Below, piece after piece: positions 28,769-36,982 of a DNA stretch of 64,000 bases. The notes under the pieces were generated by a model that was not told the DNA's origin, did not search any database, and saw only the letters and a program-made list of their open reading frames with translations. Both the position numbers and the translations under genes were made by a program. Within the stretch, counting starts at the first letter, position 1. Each line of letters begins with the position of its first letter. This DNA is from Flammeovirgaceae bacterium 311 (lineage in GTDB: Bacteria > Bacteroidota > Bacteroidia > Cytophagales > Cyclobacteriaceae), in assembly GCA_000597885.1 (NCBI GenBank), contig CP004371.1, positions 6,336,501-6,400,500 of the forward strand. Reading direction: 5' to 3'.

Positions 28769-29911
28769 ATGATGAAGATGCGTGATCAAAAAGCTAATGC
28801 CCGTTATACATTATTGCACTGTACAACCTTTACCTTATTTCTGCTGCTGATTACTCCCGGTTTGCTCATTGCCCGGCAGAATTATGAATCAGACACCAGC
28901 CGTACCGCTATCAATATAGGTTTACAGGGACATTACGGTTTTATCATTCCACATTCCAGTACCATTCGTGATATTGCAGATTCAAATCCATGGGGGGTAG
29001 AAGCAGATCTTAGCTTTCATTTTTCCAATCTAAAAGCATGGCAGTACCTGCAGGCATACCCACGCCTGGGTGCTTCGCTGGCTTATTATGATTTTGATAA
29101 TCCCGAAGTATTGGGAAAGGCGTATTCGCTGGTGGTGTATGCAGAGCCCTTTTTATCCGCCAATAAAAATTTCAGTATTTCTTTCAGACTTGGGGGTGGC
29201 ATTGCTTACATGACAAACCCCTATGATGAAGAAACCAATCCTGAAAATCTATTCTACAGTACGCGTTTCAGCTTTCCTCTGGTGGCCAACTTGATGGCCA
29301 ATTACAGGCTCAGTGATCAATTTTTACTAAGAGCCGGGGGTACCTATCAGCATATATCTAACGGAGGCATAAATCAGCCCAATAAGGGCATTAATTTTCC
29401 TACAGCCACCGTGGGATTCAACTATGCCATCAGGCAGGCAACATTTACCGACCGCCAGCAAATGGAAGGGGAGCAGGAGGGTAGCAGGCGCAATTATCTG
29501 GTGGCGCTTATAGGCACCCGTCACGACAGAACAGATAAACCCACAGAACAGGCACCTCTGCTTGGGATAACTGCTTACATGAGTCAGCGCATAGGCCGTA
29601 TCAGCGCCATTACGGCCGGTGCGGAATGGATTGCTGACTTTACCATCAAAAGGGAGTTGGAGAGCAGGGGAGAAGACAAAGATTTTCAGCGCGGTGCCCT
29701 GCTGGCGGGCCATGAGCTGCAGATTGGCCGTATCCGCTTTAATCAGCAGCTTGGGGTCTATGTGTACGCACCCCACAAAGGGAAAGATCCCGTTTATCAA
29801 CGCTGGGGGCTGGAATACCACACGCAAAAGATGCTTTTTTTCGGCATTAACCTGAAAGCCCATCGCCATGTGGCGGAATTTCTGGATGTAAGGGCAGGGC
29901 TTAGGTTTTGA
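28769..29911 (+). CDS. PagL-like acyloxyacyl hydrolase (lipid A 3-O-deacylase family)
   Basis: A 380-residue outer-membrane beta-barrel with an N-terminal signal sequence (hydrophobic stretch FTLFLLLITPGLLIA). The H-x-S-N motif of PagL-type deacylases is present as QHISNGGINQPNKGIN (~residue 198). Barrel strands with alternating hydrophobic residues and GLRF at the very C-terminus fit an outer-membrane protein. PagL removes a 3-O-linked acyl chain from lipid A, which alters surface charge and immune recognition. It is twice the length of classical PagL, so the C-terminal half may be a second barrel. The frame opens at TTG 28736; the ATG cluster at 28769 is preferred. Confidence 0.8.
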   Translation: MMKMRDQKANARYTLLHCTTFTLFLLLITPGLLIARQNYESDTSRTAINIGLQGHYGFIIPHSSTIRDIADSNPWGVEADLSFHFSNLKAWQYLQAYPRLGASLAYYDFDNPEVLGKAYSLVVYAEPFLSANKNFSISFRLGGGIAYMTNPYDEETNPENLFYSTRFSFPLVANLMANYRLSDQFLLRAGGTYQHISNGGINQPNKGINFPTATVGFNYAIRQATFTDRQQMEGEQEGSRRNYLVALIGTRHDRTDKPTEQAPLLGITAYMSQRIGRISAITAGAEWIADFTIKRELESRGEDKDFQRGALLAGHELQIGRIRFNQQLGVYVYAPHKGKDPVYQRWGLEYHTQKMLFFGINLKAHRHVAEFLDVRAGLRF

Positions 29912-29915
29912 TCAC

Positions 29916-30821
29916 TTATCTCATCTTGCTTCTTTTTACCAGGTAGGTCATTAATACCTTTTGGAGGTCTTTGCGAATATCTGCCTCTACAAAATCTATC
30001 TTAAGCTGCAGGCATCGGAGTTTCAGCTCTTCATAATACTGCTCCATACGCTTGCGGTATTCTTTCCTGATTTGTGCAGGGTTAAGCTTCAGGCGTGCTC
30101 CTGTCTCCAGATCAATAAACTCATGGGGTCGGTCTTCAAAATCCAGCTCCAGCTCGGTGGCTTCGTCGGTTACATGAAAAACAATAGCTTCATGTCCGTT
30201 GTGCCGTAAATGCTGAAGGGCAGCAAAAAGCTCATCACCGGCGTCTGCATCAGCAAACATATCAGAAAACAGCACTACCAGCGAGCGTTTATGAATGCTC
30301 TCGGCAATCAGGTGCAATACACCCGGCAGGCGGGTGGTGCGGTTTTCGGCAGTTTGCTCCAGCAGTCCCTGCATGTGCACCAGCATTTTCTGCAGGTGAG
30401 TTGGGGTGCTTTTCACCTCTCCCTGGTATTCAATAGCATCCGAAAAAATAGTGAGACCTACCGCATCGCGCTGTCGCTGAAGTAAATAAGCCAGGGAGGC
30501 AGCAGCTAGTAGTGAGAACGTTATTTTACCCCTGCTGTCGGTGGGGTAATGCATAGAGGAAGAGTTGTCTACCACCAAGCGGCAGCGCAGGTTTGTTTCC
30601 TCTTCGTACCGTTTGGTATAGAGCCTGTCATTTCGGGCAAAAACCTTCCAGTCAATGTGGCGGGTGCTTTCGCCGGCATTATAAAGCCGGTGCTCTGCAA
30701 ACTCTACCGAAAACCCATGGTAGGGTGATTTGTGCAGGCCTGTAATAAAACCCTCCACCAACTGGCGGGCTAAAAGATCTAGGTTACCGGTTTGCCGGAT
30801 ATTCTGCAGGTTTAGTTCCAT
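29916..30821 (-). CDS. DUF58 domain protein
   Basis: A 301-residue cytosolic protein matching DUF58. It has the family opening GFSVEFAEHRLYNAGESTRH then IDWKVFARNDRLYTKRYEEE, followed by a von Willebrand A-like fold with a degenerate metal site (VVDNSSSMHYP). DUF58 proteins normally partner MoxR AAA ATPases in aerotolerance-type operons and act as chaperone-like complexes. No MoxR gene lies beside it here. The ATG at 30821 (MELNLQNIRQ) is used; an earlier start would add eight residues. Its stop is four bases from the convergent PagL gene. Confidence 0.88.
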   Translation of the reverse strand: MELNLQNIRQTGNLDLLARQLVEGFITGLHKSPYHGFSVEFAEHRLYNAGESTRHIDWKVFARNDRLYTKRYEEETNLRCRLVVDNSSSMHYPTDSRGKITFSLLAAASLAYLLQRQRDAVGLTIFSDAIEYQGEVKSTPTHLQKMLVHMQGLLEQTAENRTTRLPGVLHLIAESIHKRSLVVLFSDMFADADAGDELFAALQHLRHNGHEAIVFHVTDEATELELDFEDRPHEFIDLETGARLKLNPAQIRKEYRKRMEQYYEELKLRCLQLKIDFVEADIRKDLQKVLMTYLVKRSKMR

Positions 30822-31031
30822 TGGTTTAGCTTGTATAGGGTACAATGTACAGGGTATATCAATTCAAAAAGCACTTTCGGCTTAGCGACTCTTCTACTTA
30901 TGCCAGCGCCAAAATATGAGCCAAAGCCCCGGGAATTGGTACCAAGCTCAATATACGATATAGAATATACCATATACTTTATAGCGATACACATTTCCCG
31001 CTCATTTGCTGAAAGAGGAGCCGTACCTTAA

Positions 31032-31499
31032 TTATTTTTCCAGCCGTGCTTCGATTTTAACCCTGGCTACTCCTTTCTTATAGACCCCTAACGATCTGGC
31101 AGCAGCTTTTGATAAATCGATAATGCGGTTTCTGTTGTGGGGGCCCCTGTCGTTTATTTTTACTAATATAGTACGATTATTGGCAGGATTGGTAACCGCT
31201 ACGGTGGTGCCAAACGGGAGTGTACGATGCGCTGCAGTAAAAGCTGCCGTATCGAAAACCTCACCACTGGCAGTTTTTCTGCCATGAAATCTGGCACCGT
31301 AGTAGGAAGCCAGGCCGGTCTTAGTAAAATATACAGAATTTGTATAACTTGTGTCGCGAATAGCAGCCAAAGTAGAATCTAAAGCCCTTTTGGCGGAGTC
31401 TGCCGGACTAAGAGCAGATTGCTGATTAAGGGAATTATCCTGGCCACAGGCCTGGATGAGTAAAATAGAGCAAATGATGGATAACAGGAGCTTTGCCAT
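31032..31499 (-). CDS. rlpA: RlpA-family septal ring lipoprotein (lytic transglycosylase-like)
   Basis: A 155-residue lipoprotein: signal peptide with lipobox IQAC, then a short Ser/Ala-rich linker and a double-psi beta-barrel (LASYYGARFHGRKTASGEVF, AAHRTLPFGTTVAVTN, KINDRGPHNRNRIIDLS). RlpA proteins cleave naked glycan strands of peptidoglycan at the division site in the envelope. The catalytic Asp is plausible in NDRGP. There is no SPOR domain, so septal targeting by glycan binding is absent. Divergent from DUF3276 across a region with a tandem 25-bp repeat. Confidence 0.92.
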   Translation of the reverse strand: MAKLLLSIICSILLIQACGQDNSLNQQSALSPADSAKRALDSTLAAIRDTSYTNSVYFTKTGLASYYGARFHGRKTASGEVFDTAAFTAAHRTLPFGTTVAVTNPANNRTILVKINDRGPHNRNRIIDLSKAAARSLGVYKKGVARVKIEARLEK

Positions 31500-31531
31500 T
31501 TTGTTTTATAAATTTTTTAGTTTTGTTTTGT

Positions 31532-31581
31532 GCTGTAGAGATTCTCTCTATATTTAGCTGTGGAGATCTTCTCTATATCTA
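31532..31581. repeat. Imperfect tandem duplication, two 25-bp copies
   Basis: Copy 1 at 31532-31556 starts GCTGTAGAGATTCTCTCTAT, copy 2 at 31557-31581 starts GCTGTGGAGATCTTCTCTAT. They match at 21 of 25 positions and abut exactly. Each carries a TATATtTA/TATATcTA stretch near its end resembling a -7 box. Located between rlpA and the DUF3276 gene. Confidence 0.8.
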
Positions 31582-31630
31582 AGTGTTCTGTTAGGCTACA
31601 TTGTTTTGCGAACATAAATCAAAAAGTACC

Positions 31631-31966
31631 GTGGAAGAGCAAAAGGAAACAGAAAAAGCTGAAATTTATAGCCAGCGTGTGCGTGCCGGTAAGCGTACTT
31701 ACTTTTTCGACGTAAAGTCAACACGTTCCAACGATTATTACCTGACGATCACTGAAAGTAAACGCAGGTTTAAGGAAGATGGGTTTACGTATGAAAAGCA
31801 CAAAATTTTTCTTTACAAAGAAGATTTTGAAAAGTTTTTAGAGGCGCTGAAAGAATCTGTAGACTATGTGAAAACAGAACTCATGCCGGAATATGATTTC
31901 TCACAGTTTTCAAAAGGTAACCCCTCTTCAGAAGATGAGATCGATACTGAACTGAAGTGGGACTAG
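31631..31966 (+). CDS. PUR-alpha-like DUF3276 protein
   Basis: A 111-residue cytosolic protein that is nearly a textbook DUF3276: IYSQRVRAGKRTYFFDVKST, NDYYLTITESKRRF, and HKIFLYKEDFEKFLEALKES. The fold resembles PUR repeats, and Bacteroidota/spirochaete members bind RNA or single-stranded DNA. Homologues begin at the glutamate-rich stretch here, so GTG 31631 (VEEQKETEK) is the likely initiator rather than TTG 31601. It is monocistronic with a terminator after the stop. Confidence 0.9.
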   Translation: MEEQKETEKAEIYSQRVRAGKRTYFFDVKSTRSNDYYLTITESKRRFKEDGFTYEKHKIFLYKEDFEKFLEALKESVDYVKTELMPEYDFSQFSKGNPSSEDEIDTELKWD

Positions 31967-31987
31967 TCAACCAAAACAACTATGAAT

Positions 31988-32019
31988 AAGCTCTTACTAA
32001 ACAGTAAGGGCTTTTTTTT
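31988..32019 (+). terminator. DUF3276 terminator
   Basis: Stem AAGCTCTTACT/AGTAAGGGCTT with one G-T pair and an AAAC loop, followed by eight T. Confidence 0.88.
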
Positions 32020-32286
32020 GCCTGAACATTTACTGCTCCTCAGCCTTTTGCTACAGCCTGATTTTACACTTTTGGTTTCCATGTGCACTGATCATTAGAA
32101 AGAGAAACGCAGCGATATTGTTTATAGTCTTAACGGCCGAAGCAATAATGGGGGGTACAATTCTACCAGCTATATAAGTAAACGGGCCTTACAACCGATC
32201 TTCTTCTAAATGTGTCTTTTGAACTAGTAGATGATAGCTTATACCTGCTGCTCTCACTATATTCGCAAGGGCATTTATTTTTACCA

Positions 32287-33438
32287 ATGAGGTATTTCAA
32301 CCCAAAGCTGGAGCTGATGAAGAGTTCGCTGGTGGCGCTATTAATTGTAATAGCACTACTGGGGTTGGCTACCTGGCTGTTTTCCAATATATTAGTTTAC
32401 CTGATTATTTCCCTGGTGCTGGCAACGCTGCTGCGTCCGCTGGTGATCAGCATTAGCCGTGTGCAGCTCTGGGGAATCCGGCTTCCGCGCGGAATGGCCA
32501 TTCTTTCTGCCTACCTGGTAGTATTGCTGGTGCTGGTACTGTTTGTGGGGCAGTTTATACCTCTTATCTCCGATCAGGTAGTTGTGCTGGGATCTATGGA
32601 TTTTGATAAGCTTTATACACAGGCAACAGAACCGCTGCTAAGGTTCGAGGAATTTCTGCGGCGTTACGACCTTACCCAGCGCGAGCCTGGATTTATGGTA
32701 AACTCCCTGCGGCGTTACATCAACAATATCATTACCCGCCTGGATGTTCAGGAGCTGATTAACAATGTAATTGGCTTTACCGGCAGCTTGTTTGTGGGTG
32801 TGATGGCCGTTTTGTTTATTACCTATTTTCTGCTGCAGGAGAAGGGTTTGCTGCGGCGTAACCTGATTTCACTTATTCCAAACCCTTATTTTGAAGTATC
32901 TATTGCCGCTGTCTACAAAATCGAAAAGCTGCTTTCTAATTACCTGCTGGCTCTCCTGTTTCAGATGTTTGCTGTTTTTAGCATTGCTTCCCTGGGACTA
33001 AGCCTGCTGGGAATCAAATATGCCCTTACCATAGGTGTTTTTGCGGCAGTTGCCAATCTGATTCCGTATGCAGGGCCAATACTGGGTGCTGTATTTGGTA
33101 TTGCCGTAGCAATCAGCACCACCCAGATCCTGCCGGGTATCAATGAGTATCTATTCATGGTTGCCAAGATCGCTGCTGTTTTTGGAACTGTTCAAATCAT
33201 CGATAATATTATAATTCAGCCCTTAATCTTCTCCAAAAGTGTAAAGGCCCACCCGTTAGAAATTTTTCTTGTTATATTTGCGGGCGCATCGCTGGGTGGC
33301 CAGCTGGGCAGTAGTATAATAGGAATGATATTGGCTGTGCCGGTGTATACCATTATAAGAGTTTCCTTTCTGGAATTTTATATGGGGTATAGCAAATATC
33401 AGGTATTCAGGAATCCATATGAGCAAAAGGGGCGGTAG
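32287..33438 (+). CDS. AI-2E/PerM family membrane permease
   Basis: A 383-residue polytopic protein of the AI-2E (PerM) superfamily, with two helices at the N-terminus (LVALLIVIALLGLATWLF), a soluble insertion (~residues 100-190), and five or six helices after it. Family motifs are LIPYAGPILGAVFGIAVAIS near residue 265, IQPLIFSKSVKAHPLEIFLV near residue 310, and GGQLGSSIIGMILAVPVYTI. Members export small metabolites or ions (some are Na+/H+ antiporters); substrate unclear here. ATG 32287 is preferred to GTG 32212. Confidence 0.88.
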   Translation: MRYFNPKLELMKSSLVALLIVIALLGLATWLFSNILVYLIISLVLATLLRPLVISISRVQLWGIRLPRGMAILSAYLVVLLVLVLFVGQFIPLISDQVVVLGSMDFDKLYTQATEPLLRFEEFLRRYDLTQREPGFMVNSLRRYINNIITRLDVQELINNVIGFTGSLFVGVMAVLFITYFLLQEKGLLRRNLISLIPNPYFEVSIAAVYKIEKLLSNYLLALLFQMFAVFSIASLGLSLLGIKYALTIGVFAAVANLIPYAGPILGAVFGIAVAISTTQILPGINEYLFMVAKIAAVFGTVQIIDNIIIQPLIFSKSVKAHPLEIFLVIFAGASLGGQLGSSIIGMILAVPVYTIIRVSFLEFYMGYSKYQVFRNPYEQKGR

Positions 33439-33520
33439 TAGTTTGTGCAATCCCTGTTTTGTGGTTCTGCTTACCGGGTTTAGAGTTTACATATTTCAGG
33501 AAGATTAAAGGATATTAGCC

Positions 33521-34615
33521 ATGGGGCTTCAGGTAGGTATAGTCGGTTTACCAAATGTAGGAAAGTCTACATTATTCAATGCGCTGTCCAGTGCAAAAGC
33601 AGAGGCAGCGAACTTTCCATTTTGTACCATAGAACCCAACGTTGGGGTTATTAGTGTGCCAGACGAAAGGCTTAAGGTGCTGGAGGAGCTGGTAACACCT
33701 GAGCGGGTGGTGCCTACTGTAATTGAGTTTGTTGATATTGCCGGTCTTGTAAAAGGTGCCAGCAAGGGCGAGGGTCTTGGTAATAAATTCTTAGCCAACA
33801 TACGCGAGGTAGATGCCATTGTTCACGTGGTTCGCTGCTTCGAAAACGAGAATGTTGTGCACGTGGAGGGCAGGGTTAATCCTGTATCCGACAAAGAAGT
33901 AATCGATACTGAATTGCAGCTGAAAGACCTGGAATCGGTAGATAAAAAAATACAGCGGGTACAGAAAATTGCCAAGGTTGGTGATGCTGCTGCAAAAAAA
34001 GAACTGGCTGCGCTGGAGAAATTCAAGCAGTTTCTGGAAAGTGGACAGAATGCCAGGGCTATCGATGCCAGCGAAGATGAACTTGCTGCTGTAGAAGACC
34101 TCAACCTGCTTACCATTAAGCCGGTTATATATGTGGCAAACGTTGAGGAAGATCACCTGCACGAAGATAACCAGTATGTAAAGGCCCTGAAGGAAAATGT
34201 TGCGCCGGAAGGAGCACAGGTGGTAAGGGTATGTGCGGCCCTGGAATCACAAATTGCAGAGCTGGACCCGGAGGAACGCGAAATGTTCCTGGAGGAATAT
34301 GGGTTGAAAGAACCGGGCCTGCACAGGCTGATCCGGGCCTCTTACGAATTGCTGAACCTGATTACCTACTTTACTGCTGGTAAAAAAGAAGTACGTGCCT
34401 GGACCATCCGCAGAGGCTGGAAGGCACCACAGGCTGCCGGTGTGATTCATACAGATTTTGAACGCGGCTTTATCAGGGCTGAAGTAATTAAATTAGATGA
34501 TTATCAGAAGCTTAGGACTGAAGCAGCTATAAAAGAGGCCGGAAAAATGGGTGTTGAAGGAAAAGAATATGTTGTTCAGGACGGAGATATCATGCATTTT
34601 CGCTTTAATGTGTAG
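33521..34615 (+). CDS. ychF: Ribosome-binding ATPase YchF
   Basis: A 364-residue Obg-family ATPase. P-loop GLPNVGKST at residues 8-16, switch II region [20 protein letters not shown], and the modified base-specificity motif VANVEED (instead of NKxD), which makes YchF prefer ATP to GTP. A coiled-coil insertion (~residues 125-175) and a C-terminal TGS domain ([20 protein letters not shown], ending [13 protein letters not shown]) are both present. It binds ribosomes and modulates translation and the oxidative stress response. Highly conserved; the gene ends 167 bases before cas6. Confidence 0.97.
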   Translation: MGLQVGIVGLPNVGKSTLFNALSSAKAEAANFPFCTIEPNVGVISVPDERLKVLEELVTPERVVPTVIEFVDIAGLVKGASKGEGLGNKFLANIREVDAIVHVVRCFENENVVHVEGRVNPVSDKEVIDTELQLKDLESVDKKIQRVQKIAKVGDAAAKKELAALEKFKQFLESGQNARAIDASEDELAAVEDLNLLTIKPVIYVANVEEDHLHEDNQYVKALKENVAPEGAQVVRVCAALESQIAELDPEEREMFLEEYGLKEPGLHRLIRASYELLNLITYFTAGKKEVRAWTIRRGWKAPQAAGVIHTDFERGFIRAEVIKLDDYQKLRTEAAIKEAGKMGVEGKEYVVQDGDIMHFRFNV

Positions 34616-34782
34616 GTAAATACAATTATAACTTTTAGTTTTAAGCTATATCGTGTTCAACCAATAATTGATAAAGCCGGGCTTTATCAAACAATGTAGG
34701 TAAGCTTGCGTTATCCATTACAATTGGTGTACATTTTTTACCATAGAAACTAGGACATTAAGAGGTATAAATTTTTACAACC

Positions 34783-35625
34783 TTGAGGGTACGAATAATT
34801 TTTCTGTTGAAGAACAAAGGCGGTTATGTGCCGTTTCACCACCAGTATTTGCTGGCTCAGTTGATCAAGGGACTGATCCTGCAGGGGGGTGACCGCAAAT
34901 ACCGTGACTATGTTAACTATAACTTTTCAGGCCTGAAGGGGCAAACGAAAATTAGCCGCAACGGCCTGCACTATTACTCCAGCCGCATCACACTGGTGCT
35001 TTCCAGCAGCGATAAGGATTTTATCGATTACCTGCTGAAGGTGCTCTTTACCTTCGAACAGGTAGAGGTGGGAAACCTGATGATCGTGCCAGAGTTTGTG
35101 GAGCAGGAGCATATGCCTGAAATATCAGAGGCCTCGAAATTCATCTGTATTTCGCCGCTGGTACTGTTAAAGCCGGAGTTTAACGATTCCACTGCCAAGT
35201 CTTTTATCAATCCTACCAGCGATCAGTTTTCTGATATGCTTTATGAGTCTACCATACAGCGTATGGAAAGTGTAGGTGGTTTTACGCAGGAGCAGCTGGC
35301 GTCATTCTATAAATTTCAGGTAGTGCCCGATCGTAATTATCTGAACAAGATACGTGAAGGCCAAAAGAAATTTGCCCGCATTTATCCCCTGTTCGATCAG
35401 GATGTAAAGTATGAAGTAAGAGGCTATACCTTTCCCTTCACGCTTTATGCTGCCAGGGAGGTACAGGAATTCATATTCTCGAATGGCCTGGGCTCCTGCA
35501 CACACAAAGGCTTTGGTATGCTGGATATTGCCAACAGCGATCCTACTCAGCGGGCAACGCCTTATGAGGTAGAGGGTGTAAAATCCCGGCCACAGCAGCA
35601 GCAACAACAGCACAGCGAACAGTAA
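34783..35625 (+). CDS. cas6: CRISPR-associated endoribonuclease Cas6, stand-alone
   Basis: A 280-residue RAMP protein. The N-terminal ferredoxin-like domain starts RVRIIFLLKNKGGYVPFHHQ and continues YLLAQLIKGLI, as in Cas6; His19/His20 here are candidates for catalysis. FICISPLVLLKPE is the family strand linking the domains. The glycine-rich loop NGLGSCTHKGFGMLDIA at ~234-250 is the Cas6 C-terminal signature. A Gln-rich tail ends the protein. Cas6 normally cuts CRISPR precursor RNA at repeat hairpins, but no array or other cas gene lies in this window. The start is TTG 34783: an in-frame TAA at 34768 and no ATG for over 90 codons rule out others. Confidence 0.85.
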   Translation: MRVRIIFLLKNKGGYVPFHHQYLLAQLIKGLILQGGDRKYRDYVNYNFSGLKGQTKISRNGLHYYSSRITLVLSSSDKDFIDYLLKVLFTFEQVEVGNLMIVPEFVEQEHMPEISEASKFICISPLVLLKPEFNDSTAKSFINPTSDQFSDMLYESTIQRMESVGGFTQEQLASFYKFQVVPDRNYLNKIREGQKKFARIYPLFDQDVKYEVRGYTFPFTLYAAREVQEFIFSNGLGSCTHKGFGMLDIANSDPTQRATPYEVEGVKSRPQQQQQQHSEQ

Positions 35626-35647
35626 TAGACAAATTAGCTCAGCCTTA

Positions 35648-36976
35648 CTATCGGCTACGGCCTGTGCGAAGGGTGCTGTAGCCTACCAGTAAATCTGCAG
35701 GTTTGGTATTAAGCCGGTAATAAACAAAGACTTCATAAAAATTTTCTGTTTCGGAAAAACTGCCCTCCAGCGTGAGGGCATTTTCTTTGTTACCCGTTAG
35801 GTACAGGTAGTTGTACCAGCCCTGCTTTAGGGGTACATCGGCCCGGTAACCACCCAAAGCAGCATCATACTGCATGGTGTAAGGTGGCATATTTAAATAG
35901 TTACTAAAATCACCTGCTACATACACCGGTCCGGGCAGTGGGTTATCTGCCTTCAGAAAAAAGTGTACATCGGCATACTCTCCACTGATATTGGGATCGC
36001 TGAAATCCTGGTTCTCAATCACAAAGTTTCCATTGATATCCTGGCGTTGGGCATAGGCCAGGCTTCCCCTGGGTCTGTCGGGCTGCAGGAAAGCATCCAC
36101 CCTGTTTCTCAGACTGTCTATTCTGATGGAGGCTACATTCTGACCATGGGCGCGTACTGTGCGCAAGTCGAAGAAACGAAATTCATTCCCGCCAGGAAAT
36201 GCATTGGAAAGGTCAAAAAGCTGGTACTCCAGCTGGAAGGAAGCAGTGCGGTCGCCCGTTGGCCTTAGGTTTATAACAGCATTGTCCCAGCGCTGATTTT
36301 GCCTGATCACCACCTTAATCTGCGTTGTAGGATCTACGATCCCGGGCAGGTTACGGTAAATAACATCCAGGTCGATCTGCTGGCGCTGCATACGCGCACC
36401 TCCCGGAGCTGCTACCAGGTGCGTTTGTACAGGCGCCATGTTTTCATATACCATAAATCGCCGTGTAAGCACAATATCATTTGGATTGCGGTTCCGGTAC
36501 ACCACCAGCATGTAATTGCCGCTGAGCTTTACCGCCGGCACCTGGAACTGGTAGTGCACGTAAGGCTGCCGGGTATTATAAGAGAAGGAAAAGTCAGTGA
36601 TGGGAAACTCGTTGTACTCGTTCAGGTATTCCAGTGTACTTAAACGCGACACCTGCCAGTTATAATCGCAGTGCAGAATACGTGCTACATAGTCCCTGCG
36701 GTCCTGCTGCAGATCGTCGAAATGAAGCACCAGCTGCCTTTGCCCGCTCATTGAGGTAACTGCCGGTAAAAGCTGGCTGTTGGGAACTCCATCGTCTGGG
36801 AAGAGCTGAACACTACGGATGTTGGAAACATACTCCCTGTTCTCTGTTTTCAGCGCAGGCAGCGGCCCCCCAGAGGAGGTGCCGCCACCGCTGCCTCCCG
36901 GCACCGGGGCGCAGGTAGTAAACAAAGAAAATATGACCAGGTAAAAGGGGAGCAGTCGTAGTGCTTTTTTTTTCAT
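35648..36976 (-). CDS. DUF5103 / type IX secretion system plug protein homologue
   Basis: A 442-residue exported protein, probably a lipoprotein (FTTC near residue 22). It matches DUF5103: VQLFPDDGVPNSQLLPAVTS, LHFDDLQQDRRDYVARILHC then DYNW, TDFSFSYNTRQPYVHYQF, and a C-terminal domain with YVAGDFSNYL and GWYNYLYL. The Plug protein of Flavobacterium johnsoniae, which seals the periplasmic side of the SprA translocon, belongs to this family. It fits the T9SS-type sorting domain on the giant protein at 14-20 kb. Convergent with cas6, 22 bases apart. Confidence 0.85.
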   Translation of the reverse strand: MKKKALRLLPFYLVIFSLFTTCAPVPGGSGGGTSSGGPLPALKTENREYVSNIRSVQLFPDDGVPNSQLLPAVTSMSGQRQLVLHFDDLQQDRRDYVARILHCDYNWQVSRLSTLEYLNEYNEFPITDFSFSYNTRQPYVHYQFQVPAVKLSGNYMLVVYRNRNPNDIVLTRRFMVYENMAPVQTHLVAAPGGARMQRQQIDLDVIYRNLPGIVDPTTQIKVVIRQNQRWDNAVINLRPTGDRTASFQLEYQLFDLSNAFPGGNEFRFFDLRTVRAHGQNVASIRIDSLRNRVDAFLQPDRPRGSLAYAQRQDINGNFVIENQDFSDPNISGEYADVHFFLKADNPLPGPVYVAGDFSNYLNMPPYTMQYDAALGGYRADVPLKQGWYNYLYLTGNKENALTLEGSFSETENFYEVFVYYRLNTKPADLLVGYSTLRTGRSR

Positions 36977-36982
36977 CTGAAT

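Noticed and set aside
30831-31031. 66-codon frame in the AT-rich gap between DUF58 and RlpA
   Set aside because: Composition follows short TATA-rich repeats and the frame has no initiation context or similarity to known proteins.
34616-34782. Search for CRISPR repeats beside cas6
   Set aside because: No direct repeats of 20-40 bases with spacers were seen in this gap or anywhere in the window.
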